Shown in pieces: positions 5,874-14,360 of a DNA stretch of 34,404 nt. The notes beneath the pieces are model-generated. The model did no database searches, was not told where the DNA came from, and saw nothing but the letters and a program-made list of their open reading frames with translations. The first letter of the stretch is position 1; each line of letters starts with the position of its first letter. The stretch lies in the NCBI GenBank assembly GCA_964624905.1, contig CAZUYK010000013.1, forward strand, positions 1 through 34,404, written 5' to 3'. The DNA is from CAZRVH01 sp964624905 (GTDB lineage: Bacteria > Patescibacteriota > Gracilibacteria > Peribacterales > Peribacteraceae). The translations under genes and the position numbers were made by a program.

Positions 5874-7988
5874 ATGGATCCCATCCGACACGAGAAAGCA
5901 CAGCGCCTGCGTGAACAGGGCAAACAGCCGTACGCCGCGTCGTACGACAGGTCGCATACGCTCGCGGACGCGCGCAAGCTGCCGGAAGGAACGCAGGTGT
6001 GCGTCGCAGGGCGCATCATGCTGTCGCGTGATATGGGAAAGCTGACGTTCGCGACGCTGCAGGATCACACGGGAAGACTGCAGATCGCGCTGCGCAAAGA
6101 GGAAATCGGGGAGAAAGAGTATGAGGGCTTCCACGCGGCGACGGACCTGGGTGACATCATCGGCATCGAGGGCGAGATGTTCACCACCAAAACCGGGGAA
6201 CCCACCGTCGGCGTCATCAAATGGCAGATGCTTACGAAAACGCTGCGACAGCCTCCCGAGAAATGGCACGGGATCGCGGACCAGGAAACGGCCTGGAGAC
6301 AGCGTTACCTCGATCTCCAGAGCAACCGTGACACATTCGACAGATTCGTTATACGCAGCAAATTCGTGCAAATGTTGCGCCAGTTCTACTGGGACCATGG
6401 GTTCGTGGAAGTGGAAACACCGGTGCTCACCAATGCCGCCTCGGGTGCGTTGGCAACGCCGTTCAAGACCCACCATGAAGCGTACGACAACGACGTCTAC
6501 CTGCGCATTGCCCCGGAAACGTTCCTCAAGGAATGCCTCGTCGGCGGATTCGACCGCGTGTTCGAACTCGGCCGCGTATTCCGCAACGAGGGGCTGGACC
6601 CCAGCCATCTGCAGGACTTCACCATGGTGGAGCACTACAGCGCGTACTGGGACTACGTGAAGAACATGGAATTTACCGAAGCGATGCTGGGTACGCTCAT
6701 CCCGCAGTTGCTGGGTACGTCGAAGGTGCAGATCCCCGACCGCGATGGAAACCTCCAGGACGTTGATTTCACTCCCCCGTTCCCCCGCCTCACGCTGAAG
6801 GACGCCATCGAACGCGAATGCGGCATAGACTTCACGCAGTGTGCAACCGCGGATGAGTTGCGCAAAGCGATGAAAGAAAAAGGTATCAAACTCGACGTGG
6901 ACGTAGAGGCGTTGGGACGTGGCAACCTGATCGACCAGCTCTACAAGAAGGTCAGCCGCCCGAAGATCGTGCAGCCGACGTTCATCATGAACCACCCCCT
7001 GGATCTCTCCCCCCTCGCGCGTCGCAACGACGCGGATCCGGATATCACGGACCGCTTCCAGCTGGTGGTGGGAGGATGGGAGATCGTGAACGCATACTCC
7101 GAGCTCGTGGACCCCGTGGACCAGGCAAAGCGTTTCGAACAGCAATCGAAGGCGAAATCGGGCGGGGACAGCGAAGCGCACGGCAAAGACGATGACTTCA
7201 TCGCCGCACTGGAGTACGGATGCCCGCCCTGTTCGGGCTTCGGCATGGGGATCGACCGCATCGTGGCACTACTCACTAGGCAAACGAACCTGCGCGATGT
7301 GGTGCTGTTCCCGCTGATGAAGCCGACCCACCAGGAATCTCAGAAAGAAGCGGGAAAACCCGCATCCAAGAAAGAGAAGGCGGAATTACCCGCCTCATCG
7401 CACCTCCTGCAGCACGCCGAATACGGACACCTGTTGCCGGCTGCGCACGGCCTCATCGAAGCACACGCGGACCAGACGAAAGCGCACCTGATCGCCACGG
7501 GCGCGGCCATGGAAGCGCTCGCGAAGAAGTTCGGCGGGGATCCCCAGACCTGGAAGGTGGCGGGCATGTTGCATGACCTGGACTGGGACAACCTCGGCAA
7601 AGACGCCGAGGCGCATTGCGGCGAGACGCTGGAAAGCCTCCTGAAAACGATCGACGCGCCGGCCGAACTGCTCGGCGATATCCGTGCGCACTACGCGGCC
7701 CGCTACGGCGCGGACTATCCGCTGGATACGATGCTGCGCAAGGCGCTCTACTGCGCGGACGAACTGACGGGATTCATCATCGCCGTCGCGCGCGTGCGCC
7801 CCAGCAAACAGATCGCGGACGTGGAAGTAAGCAGCGTCACGAAGAAACTGAAGGACAAGGCCTTCGCCGCGCAGGTGGACCGCACGCAGATCAAGCAGTG
7901 CGAGGAACTCCTGAACGTGCCCCTGAACGAATTCGTCGGCATCGTCCTGGACGCGATGAAGGGCGTGGCGAAGGAGATCGGGCTGTGA
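5874..7988 (+). CDS. lysS: lysyl-tRNA synthetase (class II) fused to an HD-hydrolase domain
   Basis: A 704-residue fusion. Residues 1-482 are a complete class II LysRS, which charges tRNA-Lys: an OB-fold anticodon-binding domain (about 40-140), motif 1 region near FVQMLRQFYWDHGFVEVETP, motif 2 (FRNEGLDPSHLQDFTMVE) and motif 3 (GFGMGIDRIVALLT). Motif 2 has HLQDF where HNPEF is usual. After a charged linker (about 483-515), residues 516-704 form an HD domain with His567-Asp568 (AGMLHDLDWD), a downstream HCGETLE and the signature LYCADELTGFIIAVARVRPSK. These match small free-standing HD hydrolases of the COG2316 type as I remember them. Family members are metal-dependent phosphohydrolases of unknown substrate. 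No Shine-Dalgarno; TAGGCT lies 7 nt before the ATG. Confidence 0.92.
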   Translation: MDPIRHEKAQRLREQGKQPYAASYDRSHTLADARKLPEGTQVCVAGRIMLSRDMGKLTFATLQDHTGRLQIALRKEEIGEKEYEGFHAATDLGDIIGIEGEMFTTKTGEPTVGVIKWQMLTKTLRQPPEKWHGIADQETAWRQRYLDLQSNRDTFDRFVIRSKFVQMLRQFYWDHGFVEVETPVLTNAASGALATPFKTHHEAYDNDVYLRIAPETFLKECLVGGFDRVFELGRVFRNEGLDPSHLQDFTMVEHYSAYWDYVKNMEFTEAMLGTLIPQLLGTSKVQIPDRDGNLQDVDFTPPFPRLTLKDAIERECGIDFTQCATADELRKAMKEKGIKLDVDVEALGRGNLIDQLYKKVSRPKIVQPTFIMNHPLDLSPLARRNDADPDITDRFQLVVGGWEIVNAYSELVDPVDQAKRFEQQSKAKSGGDSEAHGKDDDFIAALEYGCPPCSGFGMGIDRIVALLTRQTNLRDVVLFPLMKPTHQESQKEAGKPASKKEKAELPASSHLLQHAEYGHLLPAAHGLIEAHADQTKAHLIATGAAMEALAKKFGGDPQTWKVAGMLHDLDWDNLGKDAEAHCGETLESLLKTIDAPAELLGDIRAHYAARYGADYPLDTMLRKALYCADELTGFIIAVARVRPSKQIADVEVSSVTKKLKDKAFAAQVDRTQIKQCEELLNVPLNEFVGIVLDAMKGVAKEIGL

Positions 7989-7989
7989 A

Positions 7990-10722
7990 TCAAAAGCCGA
8001 GGAGTTCTCCGATCCATCGCGTCCAAAGGAACGCGGTGGGTTCTGGAAGTGAAACCTGTCGGACGTAGGGGAAGACGAACGTCTCGAGGCAGCCGTACCC
8101 TTCCGCTCCCCAAATCGCATTCAATACCATACAGCGCGTGCGCATGACTTCGGCATTCGCACGAATCATGAAAACATAGTTTGCATCAAATTCGTGTATG
8201 CCCTGTTCATATTCTGCCAGAATACAATCAGGTGCGTCGTCAACGACTTCGATGCAACGGCGTCCAAAGGAACAAAGATCCTCGACGCATTGCCCTGCTT
8301 CGGAGACTGCAGGGCGGACGGGATCCTCGGGCAACCGGCCTTCCTCTGGCGTATCGCTTGCATCGGAAGATTGCCAATCCTGTTGCAACGAAAGGGAACT
8401 GAACTGAAGATAGAAGACAGGGGCACCATCGGAACTACGCTGTATTCCGCCGGACTCCGGGATGAAGGGATTCCACCTTGCCGCGGCACTGGCGGATGCT
8501 GGTGCATGTCGTGGCGCGGACGAAGAAGCGGCGGATGCCGCGGATGAAAGAGGAAACAGATTCTCAAGCCAGCGGGATGGCACCGAACTGGCAACGGCAG
8601 CGGGATGGAATTCTGTCTGGAGCGGGGATTGCCAGCCAGAAGAGCGCTGGACGGATGTATATTGGGAGGCAGCGTTCTGCCGGGATGCTTGGACAGACGA
8701 TCTGGAACTGCTTATAGCTACACCCGCTCCTCTTCCTACGGATGACGCCGTATTCGTGAACACGCTCGCTGCAGTTCCGAAGAGGGACGAGGACCATCGG
8801 CTGGAAGAAGTAAATACTCCTGTCGCTGCGAAGGATCGTGATAGCGCGGAAGAAGTGGAAGATGCCGCCCCCTGGGATGTACTGGCAATGCTCGACATCT
8901 GCGACAAACCTTCCTTGCGGCACTCCGCACTGCATCCGTCACCCGACTTCGCGTTTCCGTCATCGCATTGTTCCGCGGGCTCCTTTTTCCCATCGCCGCA
9001 GGTCCCTTCCGTGGGATCATCGGAACCGGAGCAACCGCTGTCGGCCACCTGCTCACTAGAATCCATCCGGTTCGTACAACCGCCGTCCGCCATATCTTTT
9101 TTTCCGTCGTAATCGTTGTCCGCTCCATCGCTACAATCAGGATCAATGCCGCAGGTGATGGTATTGAAATACTGATAGTGGGTGTACGCCTCTGACAGCC
9201 ACGGGTCACATTGCTCGCGAATCATCTGCTGCCCATTCCATCGGCCGATGCGAGCCTCTCCCGGTTTCACGCAAACATTTTGAATACAAGAAGCATCGAC
9301 GGCGCGATCGTACTGGAACTTCTTGCAAAAAATATCCGCAGCATTGTCTACGTACGATCCATTTTCCCGGGCCCATTGCCGTATCGCTTCCCCATCGCTC
9401 CATTTCAGGCCCGACATCAGCCCGCAGTCGAATTCCTTTTCACGCAGAGGGTCCGGCGTAATGAGCGCACTGATGCCGTTCACCAATGTGCGGATTTCAT
9501 ATTCCGATCCGAAATAATGCGTGTACACCGAACCGTTGGATTGTGCATCGATCGTTCCATCGCCGTCATTGTCAATGCCGTCACTGCACGCGATGCTCAC
9601 GCAGGAGGTTCCCGTGCACGTGTAACCGGGCTCGGCGAAGCAGAACGAATCGCACCCGTCCCTGCCTTCGGTATTGCCGTCGTCGCAAGTCTCGCGTCCT
9701 TCTCTCACGGCATTTCCGCACTTGTTGCACACGCTCGGCTCTCCCGTACATGTCCATCCGGGTTCCAGAGTGCACTGCATGCTGCACCCGTCTCCGGGAG
9801 TCGTATTCGTTCCGTCGTCGCATTGTTCCGCACCCGTGATCTTCGAGTCGCCGCAATAGGCCATGCGGCTCACGACGACCCTCTTGCGTATGATCTCCGT
9901 GAAATTATTCACGTTCGACGGGTTCCAGCAGTTATTCCAGGGAACGATGGGGTCGACATACCCGTCGTAGTCTCTCCAGTTGGGACAGGATCTGCAGGCG
10001 AATTCATAGGCCGTCTGCGAAGTGATTTGCTCCACCGAATCGTTGCTCGCGGGAACCTGGGTGATGGGACCGCCGTTCTTCGTCATACCGCAATAGACCG
10101 AGTAAAACGGTTCCCGCAGCTGCGTCGGAACGTTCCAGGCGAAACGTGCCTGGGAACCGGGTTTCAGGACAAGGGACTCTCCGGACACCTGCTCATCCAT
10201 CGTGCCCCTAACGACGAACACGGATGATCCGGACGGAACGGAGATGCCCGATAGAGGCGGCGGGACGATGCCGGTTTGCCCGTTCAGCAAGACGCGGATA
10301 GAACGCTGGTAGGTAGTGATGTAATCGGAATTGGAACCGGCGAAACAGGAAGACATCAACCCGGTCTGGCAGCTCCTGCATTCGAAATCGTACGTGGTGG
10401 ACACCGCCAAGGCCTCGGTGACGTCCTTCTGGGGCTCCACGAGCGCATATCCGCCGCCGTTCTTCTGCAACCCGCAGTAAATCGAATACCCCTCCCTGGT
10501 GCTGACCGTATTCATGTTCCATCGGATGCGGAAGTCGGAACCTTCTTTCAGGGCAATCGAGTAATCCGACCCCATCTCCTCCCCGCCCGTCCCGTTCACA
10601 TACAAGGAGTCGATGGGAATCGACTGACCCGCGAAAATGCCCGTGCGCACTGCGTGCAACGAGAGCCCCGTGACGAGGGCAACGATGCTGGCTGCGACGG
10701 CGGTTTCGAATCGGGATTTCAT
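7990..10722 (-). CDS. exported Cys/Ser-rich surface protein with myxo-type disulfide repeats (910 aa)
   Basis: Order: N-terminal signal anchor (about 8-30), then two similar Ig-like domains (about 45-120 and 190-262), each ending in a Y..YCG...F.CRSC pattern. Next come cysteine-rich DUF4215/myxo_disulf repeats (about 291-330 and 333-370; another at about 575-605) with the core CGD...EQCDDGN..GDGC. Two Asp-rich metal-binding-like motifs (CSDGIDNDGDG near 380, CSDGADNDYDG near 528) sit between them. A Ser/Ala-rich linker (about 610-790) and a C-terminal domain with Cys pairs follow. Unlike its neighbours it lacks the PVGDTGPE tail. Last gene of the cluster, 18 nt after the previous one. Its stop is 1 nt from the lysS stop, tail to tail. 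Confidence 0.8.
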   Translation of the reverse strand: MKSRFETAVAASIVALVTGLSLHAVRTGIFAGQSIPIDSLYVNGTGGEEMGSDYSIALKEGSDFRIRWNMNTVSTREGYSIYCGLQKNGGGYALVEPQKDVTEALAVSTTYDFECRSCQTGLMSSCFAGSNSDYITTYQRSIRVLLNGQTGIVPPPLSGISVPSGSSVFVVRGTMDEQVSGESLVLKPGSQARFAWNVPTQLREPFYSVYCGMTKNGGPITQVPASNDSVEQITSQTAYEFACRSCPNWRDYDGYVDPIVPWNNCWNPSNVNNFTEIIRKRVVVSRMAYCGDSKITGAEQCDDGTNTTPGDGCSMQCTLEPGWTCTGEPSVCNKCGNAVREGRETCDDGNTEGRDGCDSFCFAEPGYTCTGTSCVSIACSDGIDNDGDGTIDAQSNGSVYTHYFGSEYEIRTLVNGISALITPDPLREKEFDCGLMSGLKWSDGEAIRQWARENGSYVDNAADIFCKKFQYDRAVDASCIQNVCVKPGEARIGRWNGQQMIREQCDPWLSEAYTHYQYFNTITCGIDPDCSDGADNDYDGKKDMADGGCTNRMDSSEQVADSGCSGSDDPTEGTCGDGKKEPAEQCDDGNAKSGDGCSAECRKEGLSQMSSIASTSQGAASSTSSALSRSFAATGVFTSSSRWSSSLFGTAASVFTNTASSVGRGAGVAISSSRSSVQASRQNAASQYTSVQRSSGWQSPLQTEFHPAAVASSVPSRWLENLFPLSSAASAASSSAPRHAPASASAAARWNPFIPESGGIQRSSDGAPVFYLQFSSLSLQQDWQSSDASDTPEEGRLPEDPVRPAVSEAGQCVEDLCSFGRRCIEVVDDAPDCILAEYEQGIHEFDANYVFMIRANAEVMRTRCMVLNAIWGAEGYGCLETFVFPYVRQVSLPEPTAFLWTRWIGELLGF

Positions 10723-10740
10723 AGGAGAAAGGAATAGGTG

Positions 10741-11150
10741 TTATTTCTTCGCACGCTTCATCTTCATCCAAGTATACCCGGCCGAGGCTCCGGCCGCCAT
10801 GATGGCGACCGCTTCGGGACCCGTGTCCCCCACCGGACCGTGCGCCGGTACGTTCGGAAGGACGGATCCCTGGGTGGGCGTGCCGGGAACGAAAGGAAGT
10901 TCGATGAGGCTGCCGGGGAGAACAGCGGCTGAAGAAGGATTGCCGGCGAATTGTTCGAGGGTGCAGGAAGAAGAACATCCGTCTCCGGACGTGCTGTTTC
11001 CATCATCGCATTGCTCTCCGCGGATGCCGTCCACGATCTGGTCTCCGCAACGCGACAGCGTACAATCCGAGCGGCAGGAAGCATTGGGGAGGTCGCTGTT
11101 TTGCGCGCCGATATCGCAATCCTCTCCTTCATTCAATACGCCGTTGCCGC
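10741..11150 (-). repeat. C-terminal coding repeat, copy 1
   Basis: This stretch and 13946-14360 are near-identical in translation (from NSDLPNASCRSDC to the end) and clearly alike in DNA across about 400 bp, in the same orientation. The last roughly 100 bp also resemble 18765-18860. Direct repeats of this length can recombine. Confidence 0.8.
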
Positions 11151-13842
11151 AGAAGCGCAATGCGAAGAGATCGCGGGAAGACGATGAGGAGAATGCTTGC
11201 ACGGAGGATTTTTGAACACGCCTGCAAGCGGTCGTGCACGTATCGAAGTTGCTCAAATTACCGTCGTCGCATTCCTCACCCGTATCTACGCGGCCGTTGC
11301 CGCAGGAAAGGAGAGGTGTTGAAGGAAACGAGGACGCGCCGAACGGGATGCTTCCGTAGGAGGAAGTATCGAATTCGCCTTCGATGCACCGGATGCAGGG
11401 AATGACATTGGATGCGAAGCAGGTCATGCCTTGCCGTGAACAGAACGTATTGCCCGCGTTGCCATTGGCTCCGCATGCGTCAGGAGGACAGGCCAACACC
11501 TGGAGATACGAAGAATAGGAGCTGAAGCGCAACGACGATCTCGACGAGGACCCATCCGAAGACTTGGATGACGAGCTCGTGAAGAGCGAAATGGACGCCC
11601 TGCTCGTGGATGTGGAAAACGCGCTGGAAGCCATGCTGACAATAGAAAAACGCGATGAGCCGAAGCCCGCCGAGGAAGCCCTGGACGACGACATGCTAGA
11701 TGAAACCCCGGAAGAACCAGCATTGCCACTGCCTTGCCGGCCGCCGACCGTAGACCCAGTCGAGGAGCCCGCACTCACGGCCGCACCGGTCCCGCCTGAC
11801 CCACCCCCTCCCCCGCCGGCACCAGGACCACCACCTGTGATGGGGGCAGCCGGCGCACTCCTACCCGTTCCACCTGTACCACCCTGTCCGCCACCCCCTC
11901 CTCCACCTGCACCCCCGGCTATATTCGGAATCGACGGGAAATTGAAGCCGCAATCCAAACGGTACCAGGACATGATGGTGCAGAGGTCATAATAGCAATC
12001 ACCTCCGACACCCGCCCATCCGCTGCCGTCGCACTCGCTACCGTTCGCACGCTTTCCGCTCACCTTCTTGCCACCTACGCCCGTCGTGCTACCAGGAAGA
12101 CTTCCCCTGAAGCCCCGACCAGAAGCCACCGATCGCAAATTGATTTCGGGTTGCGGACAGAAATTGCTTTTGCAAACTGCTGCACACTCCTCCTCGTTTC
12201 CGTGATGGGACGTGTCAATATCATAGTAGCAACGGGCAAAACACTCATTATGATCATCCATCAAATTCTGTCCTCTTTTCATGTGTTTCCTGTCGATTGC
12301 CAACTCCCTGGCCTGATTTTTTATCGATGTTTTCATATCATTATTATAACCTGGGATATCTTCGTTATTATTAGAATAATCACCATTACTGTCGATGAAT
12401 AATTCATATGGACGATCTACATTTAAACAAAAGCAATTCAAATCACACATCCGCTTCGCCGCGGCGGGAATATTGCCACTGATGCCATTTTTTTCCCACA
12501 ACTTGGGATTCTCGCATTCCTGCGAACACCAGGACTCTTGTTCTCTCCTTTGCATTTTAAACAACTCCTGCATCCGCTCGATTTGCAAGTCATCGCTTAT
12601 TTTCTGCCTCAAATTTACCTGGTTCTTAACAGGCAAAACGTCAAAATTAGGAATATTTTTGGTCATATCCCGCACAAGGTTGGCATACTTTCCATTAATG
12701 CCTTGCATCATTGCTTGAATTTCAGGCGATACTCCAGGATTGGGCACACTCAGACAACCCACACATCGAATATCCGCCGCTTTTTCCTTCATAGGCATCC
12801 CCAAGAATTGATATCCTTTTTTTTCATTGAATCCGTCATTAAGAATGAGATTGTCCCTCTCCCCCTCTTTCTGAAGCGCCAGTTTTCCATCGAAAGCGCA
12901 ATGTGGAATTTTAGGATCTAATCTTTCCTCCAGCGGAGAAATCAGCGCAAACAAACGCGCCCACCAGCCCCTCGAGGGATCGGCGGCGGCCAAAATGATA
13001 TCCTGTCCATAGGTCGGCTCCCATGGCGGAGCCGTCTTGTCGCCACACCGGTCATATTCGGAATTTTTCGTGGGGTCATACTCGGATTTCTCGTCCGCCA
13101 GCCAACATTCCTCGCAATAACAACCGAGGTCCTTCTTATCGGCGGAACCGTCCTTGTAGGATTTTCCCGCATTGCGATCGTCGCCCTCGTACTCATCGTT
13201 GTCGATCCCATCGGAACACTGCGTCACTTTACAATTCGAATCGCAGTACTTCCCCTGTTCCCCGGGCGCGTTGTCCGGGTACTGGAAACCGATGCCGTTA
13301 GTTTTGCAGAAATCATCCGGGCCCTCCACGTTGCGGCAATCACAAAGATCCGCGCGCTCTTCCTCCGAAATATTGATTCCTTGGCAACGCTCGTTGGAAC
13401 CGGTGCACACACCAGAACATTTGTCCTCATCGGAACACGATCCCTTGAGGCATTCATTGCAATCGGGATTCGTCTCGTAGGCCCCGGGCTGGGAGCAGGG
13501 ATCCGTTTGACAACCGTTATACGGATCGCCCCCATTGTCGCACATGCAATACGGCCATATGCCGCTTTGCCCGTCAGGACAGGATGTCGGGGGCGGACAT
13601 TCGGATGGATAACAATAGCCGTCCCAAAATTCGTTAGGATCTTCTTCGATGCATTTTTGGCAGCCATCGCCTTGGATGCAGTCCCCCCAGGGATAATCCG
13701 CATGAATCTTGCATCGATTTCCCCTTCCTTCGCCCGTTTGCGCAACCAATGGGATGAAGGCAGCCGTGGACTTCCCCCACGCATCCGCTAACGCAAACAC
13801 CAAGACAAGCAACGCGATGATCGACAGCGACCGTCGGTTCAT
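10741..13842 (-). CDS. exported Cys-rich, Gly/Ser-linker surface protein with C-terminal sorting-like signal (1033 aa)
   Basis: The start is set at ATG 13842, which opens a signal peptide (MNRRSLSIIALLVLVFALADA); the frame is open 20 codons further upstream but not signal-like. A Cys-dense N-terminal third (about 35-300) is followed by a helical section (about 315-548) encoded by AT-rich DNA. Then come a Gly-rich linker (about 638-691), a Ser-rich linker (about 695-778) and Cys-rich modules ending in DUF4215-type repeats. The tail reads HGPVGDTGPE, a hydrophobic stretch (AVAIMAAGASAGY) and basic residues. The last 130 residues are nearly the same as in the 1588-residue neighbour. Probably a surface-anchored structural or adhesive protein. 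Confidence 0.8.
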   Translation of the reverse strand: MNRRSLSIIALLVLVFALADAWGKSTAAFIPLVAQTGEGRGNRCKIHADYPWGDCIQGDGCQKCIEEDPNEFWDGYCYPSECPPPTSCPDGQSGIWPYCMCDNGGDPYNGCQTDPCSQPGAYETNPDCNECLKGSCSDEDKCSGVCTGSNERCQGINISEEERADLCDCRNVEGPDDFCKTNGIGFQYPDNAPGEQGKYCDSNCKVTQCSDGIDNDEYEGDDRNAGKSYKDGSADKKDLGCYCEECWLADEKSEYDPTKNSEYDRCGDKTAPPWEPTYGQDIILAAADPSRGWWARLFALISPLEERLDPKIPHCAFDGKLALQKEGERDNLILNDGFNEKKGYQFLGMPMKEKAADIRCVGCLSVPNPGVSPEIQAMMQGINGKYANLVRDMTKNIPNFDVLPVKNQVNLRQKISDDLQIERMQELFKMQRREQESWCSQECENPKLWEKNGISGNIPAAAKRMCDLNCFCLNVDRPYELFIDSNGDYSNNNEDIPGYNNDMKTSIKNQARELAIDRKHMKRGQNLMDDHNECFARCYYDIDTSHHGNEEECAAVCKSNFCPQPEINLRSVASGRGFRGSLPGSTTGVGGKKVSGKRANGSECDGSGWAGVGGDCYYDLCTIMSWYRLDCGFNFPSIPNIAGGAGGGGGGGQGGTGGTGRSAPAAPITGGGPGAGGGGGGSGGTGAAVSAGSSTGSTVGGRQGSGNAGSSGVSSSMSSSRASSAGFGSSRFSIVSMASSAFSTSTSRASISLFTSSSSKSSDGSSSRSSLRFSSYSSYLQVLACPPDACGANGNAGNTFCSRQGMTCFASNVIPCIRCIEGEFDTSSYGSIPFGASSFPSTPLLSCGNGRVDTGEECDDGNLSNFDTCTTACRRVQKSSVQAFSSSSSRDLFALRFCGNGVLNEGEDCDIGAQNSDLPNASCRSDCTLSRCGDQIVDGIRGEQCDDGNSTSGDGCSSSCTLEQFAGNPSSAAVLPGSLIELPFVPGTPTQGSVLPNVPAHGPVGDTGPEAVAIMAAGASAGYTWMKMKRAKK

Positions 13843-13945
13843 AGAAGAAAAATGCATTTTCCCTTGGAGCATAGCAAAACGGTGCATCGGGCGACATCGC
13901 ATTTCGATATTCCCTGCAATACCAAGAAAATCTGTCTAGGAAAAA

Positions 13946-14360
13946 TTACTTTTTCATCTTCCGCATCTTCATCCACGTGTATCCGGCGGAGGCTCCGGCC
14001 GCCATGATGGCGATCGCTTCCGGACCCGTGTCCCCTACCGGGCCGTGTGCCGGGACGTTCGGAAGGACGGATCCCTGGCCGGGCGTGCCGGGAGCGAAAG
14101 GAAGCTCGATGAGGCTGCCGGGGAGAACTCCCACAGAGGAAGGATTACCCGCGAATTGCTCGATGGTGCAGGAAACGGAGCAGCCGTCTCCGTCGATGCC
14201 GTTTCCATCATCGCATTGTTCCCCGCGGATGCCGTCCACCACCTGGTCGCCGCAGCGCGTAAGCGAACAATCCGAACGGCAGGAGGCATTGGGGAGATCG
14301 CTGTTTTGCGTTCCAAGATCGCAATCCTCGGCAAGGTCCAGACGGCCGTTGCCGCAGAAC
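13946..14360 (-). repeat. C-terminal coding repeat, copy 2
   Basis: Second copy of the direct repeat described at 10741-11150; encodes the shared C-terminal Cys-repeat module and sorting-like tail of the 1588-residue protein. Confidence 0.8.

Noticed and set aside
5865..7181. 438-codon minus-strand frame opposite lysS
   Set aside because: Antisense shadow of a clearly coding synthetase; the translation lacks family features.
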